Origin: Butyrivibrio sp. MC2013
Lineage (GTDB): Bacteria > Bacillota > Clostridia > Lachnospirales > Lachnospiraceae
Assembly: GCF_000424585.1 (NCBI RefSeq)
Contig: NZ_AUKE01000004.1
Span: forward strand, 186,001 to 250,000
DNA: 64,000 nucleotides
Direction of reading: 5' to 3'
Shown here: positions 60,301 through 64,000 of the stretch, one piece after another
Numbering within the stretch: position 1 is the stretch's first letter
Layout: the number at the start of each line of letters is the position of its first letter
Program-made: the position numbers and the translations under genes
The notes under the pieces: generated by a model
What the model saw: only the letters and a program-made list of their open reading frames with translations
Database searches by the model: none
Told to the model about the DNA's origin: nothing

Positions 60301-61759
60301 AGAAATCATACTCAGGTCCCTTGGCTCCAACTGCTGTTCCGCCGCCAAGTGTGATATAGTTGCCTTTAGAATCACAGATTCTCAGGTTCTCGATAACGAG
60401 AGATCCTGTAAGATTGGCTGCTTCACCGTCCATAGCACCAAGTGCAAAATAGAGGTTATTGTTAGCCATATCACCTACAGTCACTTCCTTGCTGTACTCA
60501 TAAACTTCACCGGCAGGCATATCAACTGTATCATAGATATGTCCGTTATCATCCAGCTTGATCCTGACTTTCTTGTCTATGGAAGATGTCAGATCAGCGG
60601 ATACTGTGTAGGTCTCACCAGCTACCAGTCCAAGATTGTGAATGATATACTGAAGACCCCATTCGCCGTTCCAACCATAGCTGCCAACAGTGAAATTAGC
60701 TTTTGTGCCTGTCTCCTTGACATCTGCATTGGTTCCCGCCCAGTCACTGCCAACATAAAGCTCTGTTTCAGCATCTGCCAGGCTGATAGCACCTTCCTTA
60801 ACTCCTGCTTCCTTGTGAGGAGTTACCTTAAGATTAGAGATCACCATGGTATTCTGGTCACTGCCCCACTTGCTGCCAAGTGCAAAGAGGACCATCATAT
60901 CATCAATATCTACTTCTTTATCTGTGGTGATGCTGACCTTGGTCTTGCCTGCAGGAACCTGTATAGACTGTTCTGCATAAACAGTACCGTCATTATGAAG
61001 ATCACCAAGCTTTACAAATGCTTCTCTTTCAACTTCAGAACTGATATTGAAGGAAACATCATATTTCTCAACTGTAGGAGTGGAGATGACTTCTTTGAGC
61101 TGGATCTGCCAATGAGAATCATTTCCCCAGTCATTACCCCAGTCGCTTCCTGTTACAATAGCCTTAACGCCCTTATATTCAACAGTTACATTAGTACCAC
61201 CGTCGATATAATCAACACTGTGATCAAGTGTCTCAAAATCGATTCCGGAGAGATCCTCTTCCTCGGGAGTCTCAGGTGTCTCGGGTGTTTCAGGTGTTTC
61301 AGGAGTCTCGGGTGTTTCGGGTGTTTCAGGCTCCTGAGGTATCTCAGGCTCTTCGGGAGTCTCGGGTTCCTCTGCAGGATTACCAATAGTAACAGTTGCT
61401 GTAGCAGCTGCTGACAGCTCTCCGTCTCTCTGACCCTGGAGCTCGATCAGGTACTCACCGTCTGCATAATCATCAGGATACCAGTGATATCCCAGTGTCT
61501 GATCAGCATAAACTTTCTCGTAGCCTAATTTTTCGCAGGAAATTGTGACAGTATACAGGTCGTATCCTGCTGCCCCCCATACAAAGCCGATACCCTGGTC
61601 CTCATTGTAATCAGCTACCTGGCCAAAAGGTACCAGTAACTCTTCGTTGACAGGTCCCTGTGCTGCCAAAGACTGCAGACCTGCCGTCACAGGTGACGAC
61701 AGAGAAAGAGCAAAGGCGATCGCCAGCGCCAGTCTGCTCTTACCGTTCCGCTTTTTCAT
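57389..61759 (-). CDS. Multidomain secreted GH16 beta-glucanase with carbohydrate-binding modules
   Basis: A 1456-residue secreted enzyme. Signal peptide 1-34; a fibronectin-like region 35-128; PETPE linker (about 130-168); two CBM4_9-type modules (172-315, 322-465); GH16 domain about 505-785 with the catalytic motif GEIDILE (E658, D660, E663), the signature of laminarinase/lichenase enzymes; three further CBM-like regions (about 790-1320); and a DPEPTDPT repeat linker. The C-terminal 35 residues after the GHHH segment are Val/Lys-rich (VVVIVKVVVKVVKTVV then FGFRW) and probably membrane- or wall-associated. The ATG lies behind AAGGAGG, which is inside a hairpin. It would cleave mixed-linkage or beta-1,3-glucans. 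Confidence 0.9.
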   Translation of the reverse strand: MKKRNGKSRLALAIAFALSLSSPVTAGLQSLAAQGPVNEELLVPFGQVADYNEDQGIGFVWGAAGYDLYTVTISCEKLGYEKVYADQTLGYHWYPDDYADGEYLIELQGQRDGELSAAATATVTIGNPAEEPETPEEPEIPQEPETPETPETPETPETPETPETPEEEDLSGIDFETLDHSVDYIDGGTNVTVEYKGVKAIVTGSDWGNDWGNDSHWQIQLKEVISTPTVEKYDVSFNISSEVEREAFVKLGDLHNDGTVYAEQSIQVPAGKTKVSITTDKEVDIDDMMVLFALGSKWGSDQNTMVISNLKVTPHKEAGVKEGAISLADAETELYVGSDWAGTNADVKETGTKANFTVGSYGWNGEWGLQYIIHNLGLVAGETYTVSADLTSSIDKKVRIKLDDNGHIYDTVDMPAGEVYEYSKEVTVGDMANNNLYFALGAMDGEAANLTGSLVIENLRICDSKGNYITLGGGTAVGAKGPEYDFSAEDNALYDYADPGRSKDGYTLIWADEFDGNYGDDTVDANTGLDLNNWGYQLGDGSTDCGNGGWGNNELECYTSDAKNISVNEDLDGDGEGDGLLRLTASYEKNGYTYASESKKNYTSARIRTTTHTQELFNSTYGYIEGRISLPQTAGAWPAFWMLPQSTAIYGGWPVSGEIDILETTGTQSNQACSTLHWGVPSHVYKGSGYTALNSDVRYFHTYAVDWEPGKMTFYYDGQEIYSSSNWASTIPGASDTLGFDAPFDAPFYMILNLAVDSGQFGGSANKAKFQDDINMYVDYIRCFQKTDGYPDAVVKTADGSALKDWTEFQGINQIAEITADNLDVTGGGHNDSAAAGSGKWYLSNQDNAAATAETVTDAAGKTWAKVDISSQGNQDYGVQLIGHYDAKKGYVYKVSYDAYAEGGMVGKQVNCDSKEYAGWSTYGVQTFTLGDSPASNSFIFQQSEDFDNCRIEFNIGGQGTGTVYVSNVKVEIVDPELIGATDPSGAHGVTADGNMVFNGTFDQGNNHTGYWAVVGGTTLNVPRYTTEALKDSDVRVKDIASMTNYEQIADGIKYYERRGQVAAEAGVPTIYQPGIKMTADTYTVAFDMYSETDSAVKAAIYSVNTAEDGTVTLGKELASAKAAYKAGDGVRRYALSMTTSEDLSNGALVLSFAKGTSVQIDNVVMKGENQASTVSEHPIDETITWTGDNGAGSAIALEEADGVITMRGITSGGTWYSPQLGSSNFSVQASQKYKLTFDYKFTGTNNGKFKYIVQENGGSWTVAHDIVEVDSNGQTADEDGYISYETVFTSNATLDDCHFDFGFGDSQASDATFSFKNIHMDLVKEASEGGSTDNDDTVDDDLFVQNPVDPEPTDPTEPGTEEPVDPEPTDPTDPEPTDPTDPEPTDPTDPEPTDPTDPEPTDPTDPEPTDPEPTDPGHHHVPQPVVVIVKVVVKVVKTVVKAISSILKGLFGFRW
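57504..57720 (-). repeat. Tandem 24-base coding repeat (Asp-Pro-Glu-Pro-Thr linker)
   Basis: The codons for the DPEPTDPT linker repeat about seven times with few changes. Such arrays expand and contract by slippage. Confidence 0.8.
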
Positions 61760-61762
61760 AAA

Positions 61763-61828
61763 AAATGCACCTCCTTCAAAATAGATCCAATAACCATCAT
61801 TGAATCTAATTCTAAAGGAGGCGCATTT
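61763..61828 (-). promoter_or_regulatory. Hairpin sequestering the Shine-Dalgarno site of the GH16 gene
   Basis: On the minus strand AAATGCGCCTCCTT (61815-61828) pairs with AAGGAGGTGCATTT (61763-61776), the latter being the ribosome site, with one wobble. An inner 9-bp stem (AGATTCAAT/ATTGGATCT) extends it. The stem is followed by a T-run and the ATG at 61759, so it reads as a terminator whose 3' arm is the ribosome site. Confidence 0.7.
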
Positions 61829-62050
61829 CTTTTTTCAGTGCTTTATTTTTATTATGGTATCTTTTTTCGATATTTATAGTGACATTGTATAGCTTGTATA
61901 AATAACACAAGGTATATATGAGCATTATGCCGATAGCCTTTTTGCATCGCTATAATTCTTCCGTCATATGCCACTATAAGAGCAGCAGATCAGATCAGCT
62001 ATCACAGTTTCCGTATCAAGCTTATAATACGCATATCCCGGATAGGAGTT

Positions 62051-62758
62051 TTACTGATCCAGTGCCCTCTTGATCACAGGCTCGATCTTGGGAAGCCACC
62101 AAACCAGGTATCCTGCCTGGGTAGGATGAACGGGATCAGCCATATAGAGATCATAGCTCTCCTTATCATTCCGGATCAGCTCACCCATCTCATCATCATG
62201 CCACAGGTCAGCCAGAAGGATGCCCCACTTATCCCTGATCGCTACGATCAGCTCTATCATCTGAGAATAGAGCTCGCTCTCAAAGAAGCTCCCTGTGTAG
62301 AATACAACAGGACAATGATATGTCTCTTTTGCATAAGCGATGATATATTCAATGGCACCTGCTATAGTCTTGGTATCAAAGCTGTCAATATCCTTAGAGT
62401 CTGACACCTTGCCAATATCAAGCCCCCTTGCAGCATCATTGGTAGAAAGCTGGCATACAAAACAGTCAAACTTCTCATCCTTACTGATATTTCTCTTCAT
62501 CCTGCTGATATAGGACTCATCATCCACATCAGCAAGTGTAGTGCCGTTCACAGCCTCTTTTACGTAGCTGCAGCCAAGTCTCTTGGAAATATAATCCGCA
62601 AAGGACACATCCATAGACCTGGCACCCAGGGTTACAGATGAGCCCAGAAAGCATATTCTTTTGCCCTTGTAAGGACTATCTGCCAGCGCCTCAACGTTTT
62701 CAAGATGATACTTGGAATCATTTCCCGGAAAGTCTTCCATTTTCATTTCTTCAGCCAT
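62051..62758 (-). CDS. SGNH/GDSL-family hydrolase
   Basis: 235 residues without signal peptide. Block I RICFLGSSVTLGARS (catalytic Ser), block III CQLSTNDAARG (Asn) and block V DPVHPTQAGYLVWW (Asp-X-X-His) are present, so it is expected to be an active esterase or deacetylase. In polysaccharide-degrading Lachnospiraceae such enzymes often remove acetyl groups from glycans. AAGGGGGCAATT precedes the ATG. It is separated from the GH16 gene by about 290 bases with no clear signal. Confidence 0.85.
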   Translation of the reverse strand: MAEEMKMEDFPGNDSKYHLENVEALADSPYKGKRICFLGSSVTLGARSMDVSFADYISKRLGCSYVKEAVNGTTLADVDDESYISRMKRNISKDEKFDCFVCQLSTNDAARGLDIGKVSDSKDIDSFDTKTIAGAIEYIIAYAKETYHCPVVFYTGSFFESELYSQMIELIVAIRDKWGILLADLWHDDEMGELIRNDKESYDLYMADPVHPTQAGYLVWWLPKIEPVIKRALDQ

Positions 62759-62840
62759 AATTGCCCCCTTGAAAATATAATAATGAATACTAAATATAAT
62801 ACTACCATTTAAACCTATATAAATACTATTTATGACTACT

Positions 62841-62880
62841 CAACTATGATATTTGAAGTTTTCAAATATCAGCATAGTTG
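62841..62880. repeat. Inverted repeat containing the stop codon of the PBECR4 gene
   Basis: CAACTATG plus ATATTTGAA pairs with TTCAAATAT plus CATAGTTG (with a short bulge). The stop codon of the nuclease-domain gene is inside it. No T-run follows on either strand. Confidence 0.7.
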
Positions 62881-63509
62881 TGTATTCCTTCAACTCTTCT
62901 GAGCTCGATACTTTTATCACACTTTTCAATAACAGTATATTTATCATCAGAATAATTTTTGCTCATAATGGCAAACACTTTCTGTTGTGGTTTAACCGAT
63001 ACATCTCTTACATCTTTTTTTAAAAGCGTATTGGGGACATTCTGCTTTGTATAGCTATCTGCGACAAATCCCATACATGCACAAATGTTACCTGCAACCT
63101 TCTCCGAATAAAGCTTAGGGCCTCGATCAGTAAAATCTCCAATCATTGCAGCTGTTTTTTTGATATTCATCATTTTTAATATTACATCTAATTTCTGATC
63201 TGTAGTGCCATCTCTTGATAGCATAAAATCATTTTCAGATAATCTACCATCAATACATTTCTCATAAAAATTTATAGCAGATCTGGTTGTTTGCCTGTTT
63301 AAGATCACGCCTGTCAAATGTAGAAAATTAGATCTATGAAAGACTACCTCATAATAATCCAACCCGCTTATTACATTGACTTTTTGAAATAACTGCTTGT
63401 TGATAACAGCCGGAACGCCATAAATAAACAAAAGCTTCTGATCCTCAAGGTTTTCGTGATATAGTTTTGCCGACTTTGTAATAATAGATATTGCCTTTTT
63501 CTTGTCCAT
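62862..63509 (-). CDS. PBECR4-type (phage/toxin nuclease-like) domain protein
   Basis: 215 residues, Lys/Asn/Ile-rich and visibly more AT-rich in codon choice than its neighbours. The region FHRSNFLHLTGVILNRQTTRSAINFYEKCI resembles PBECR4, a predicted RNase-fold domain (barnase/EndoU/colicin/RelE-like) known from phage and mobile elements. No signal peptide. The start has only a weak AAAGGA far upstream. No antitoxin-like gene is adjacent; the upstream region is full of repeats. It could be an acquired toxin, a phage-derived gene or a housekeeping member of the family. Assignment is by motif recall and should be tested with an HMM. Confidence 0.65.
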   Translation of the reverse strand: MDKKKAISIITKSAKLYHENLEDQKLLFIYGVPAVINKQLFQKVNVISGLDYYEVVFHRSNFLHLTGVILNRQTTRSAINFYEKCIDGRLSENDFMLSRDGTTDQKLDVILKMMNIKKTAAMIGDFTDRGPKLYSEKVAGNICACMGFVADSYTKQNVPNTLLKKDVRDVSVKPQQKVFAIMSKNYSDDKYTVIEKCDKSIELRRVEGIHNYADI

Positions 63510-63540
63510 TAAGATCTAAAAAATCCTTTACTGCAATTTA

Positions 63541-63581
63541 AAATGGGAATGTCATCGCCGCAGCAGTTAACATTCCCATTT
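63541..63581. repeat. 12-bp stem-loop upstream of the PBECR4 gene
   Basis: AAATGGGAATGT pairs with ACATTCCCATTT over a 17-base loop, 32 bases before the gene's start. A leader hairpin or terminator of an unseen upstream transcript. Confidence 0.65.
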
Positions 63582-63590
63582 AGTGGTTGA

Positions 63591-63692
63591 TTTTTCCGTT
63601 GTCTGCCAACCTCCAGCACCTATGTCTGGATAATATCAGGTTTTTCCGTTGCCTGCCAACCTCCGGCACCCAAGTCCGGAAAAAGTATCAGA
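63591..63692. repeat. Two tandem 50-base repeats with covarying stem
   Basis: Units 63591-63640 and 63641-63692 share TTTTTCCGTTG, CTGCCAACCTCC and GCACC. Each has a GTTG/CAAC hairpin and a second one with arms CCAG/CTGG in unit 1 and CCGG/CCGG in unit 2, so one pair changed compensatorily. Confidence 0.75.
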
Positions 63693-63797
63693 TTTTAGGT
63701 GTCAACCCACCAAGGCTTCAGCCTTTTCTTATCTATATCATATATCGGTCCATAAATAAATACAATGTACATTATATCTAAAAATCGTCATGTTGCA

Positions 63798-63845
63798 CGA
63801 ACATTCGGATTCCGCTCCTTGCTTCGCAAGGGCTACTTCCTCATC
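63798..63845 (-). repeat. Truncated copy of the structured RNA element
   Basis: On the minus strand it holds ATGAGGAAGTAGCC, a CCTTGC/GCAAGG hairpin, and GCGGAAT with GAATGTTCG, but lacks the upstream TGACCC block and the second hairpin. Confidence 0.7.
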
Positions 63846-63870
63846 TTGATTGATTTACACTTAGTGATAT

Positions 63871-63971
63871 ACACGAATTGCTCCGCAGCGTTGCTGCTCC
63901 CGCAATTCTACGAACATTCGGAATCCGCTCCTTGCTTCGCAAGGGCTACTTCCTCATGTTCGTGCGGGTCA
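63871..63971 (-). ncRNA. Candidate structured RNA, second full copy at the right edge
   Basis: On the minus strand the order TGACCCGCA, ACATGAG, AAGTAGC, CCTTGC/GCAAGG, GCGGATT, GAATGTT matches 25237-25287. The following hairpin (63875-63908) has arms GAATTGC/GCAATTC and GCAGC/GCTGC joined by internal loop GGGA/GGA, against GAGA/GGA in the other copy. No protein-coding gene can be assigned to it. Its 5' end may continue beyond the window. Confidence 0.6.
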
Positions 63972-64000
63972 AAAAAGCCCCGGGACATGCAAGCAAGCTT

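Noticed and set aside
61258..61370. Short repeats near the N-terminus of the GH16 gene
   Set aside because: In-frame coding repeats for the Pro-Glu-Thr linker.
62862..63509. PBECR4-type gene considered as evidence of a prophage
   Set aside because: No integrase, terminase, portal or capsid genes are in the window.

Overview
The window looks like a chromosomal segment from a low-to-moderate-GC anaerobic Firmicute of the family Lachnospiraceae, most likely Butyrivibrio or Pseudobutyrivibrio. The basis is gene content: DapL-type lysine synthesis, a GGGtGRT protein beside a NifU-like scaffold, VTC/DUF4956/CotH cassettes, a NitR-like ANTAR gene after a glutamine-synthetase-like gene, and plant-polysaccharide and uronate catabolism. 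Many starts are GTG or TTG behind strong Shine-Dalgarno sites. The genus is inference.

Layout. Positions 1-3948 (minus strand) hold an ECF S component, coaX, coaBC and an O-antigen-ligase-like gene cut by the left edge: pantothenate uptake, CoA synthesis and surface polysaccharide. Positions 4232-4517 hold two tandem copies of a three-hairpin repeat ahead of a YitT-family gene. Positions 5662-14816 are housekeeping genes on the minus strand: GGGtGRT protein, Fe-S scaffold, a hexapeptide-repeat protein, topoisomerase III, a membrane protein, asd and argH. A third copy of the repeat precedes asd. Positions 15074-20979 hold a membrane-anchored WecG/TagA-type glycosyltransferase, tRNA-Thr(CGT), an MscS channel and a large branching-enzyme homologue whose three catalytic residues are all replaced. 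Positions 21333-27259 are accessory and regulatory: an HTH-(p)ppGpp-hydrolase fusion, a candidate SAM-type riboswitch before an N-formylglutamate-amidohydrolase-like gene, and a structured RNA candidate before a divergent glutamine-synthetase-like gene coupled to an ANTAR regulator.

Positions 27480-41089 contain two VTC/DUF4956 cassettes. One (minus) ends in a surface beta-helix lipoprotein of the Cthe_2159 type. The other (plus) is led by a two-component system and ends in a CotH-type secreted kinase. Between them lie dapL, pyrG with a leader attenuator, and a decaying stretch with two deletion relics (metY and an osmoprotectant transporter). Positions 41219-43298 hold two GNAT acetyltransferases, a nucleoside phosphorylase and a possible micro-ORF. 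Positions 43703-54431 (minus) encode a complete glucuronate route (uxaC, uxuB, uxuA, kdgK, eda) with a GH106-like glycosidase and an AraC regulator. A second AraC gene diverges from uxuA and an NhaC antiporter follows. Positions 57389-63509 encode a 1456-residue secreted GH16 enzyme, an SGNH hydrolase and a PBECR4-type nuclease-domain protein. The right edge is dense in structured repeats.

The strongest candidates for something undescribed are: (1) the paired VTC/DUF4956 cassettes with CotH or beta-helix partners; (2) an RNA-like element seen before the glutamine-synthetase-like gene and again at the right edge, whose hairpin stem is rewritten by compensatory changes while its internal loop is kept; (3) the catalytically dead branching-enzyme homologue with a Lys/Ala-rich tail; (4) hairpins that sequester the Shine-Dalgarno site of two unrelated genes. 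No CRISPR array, rRNA operon, transposase or prophage was seen. GC content and codon usage were not computed.
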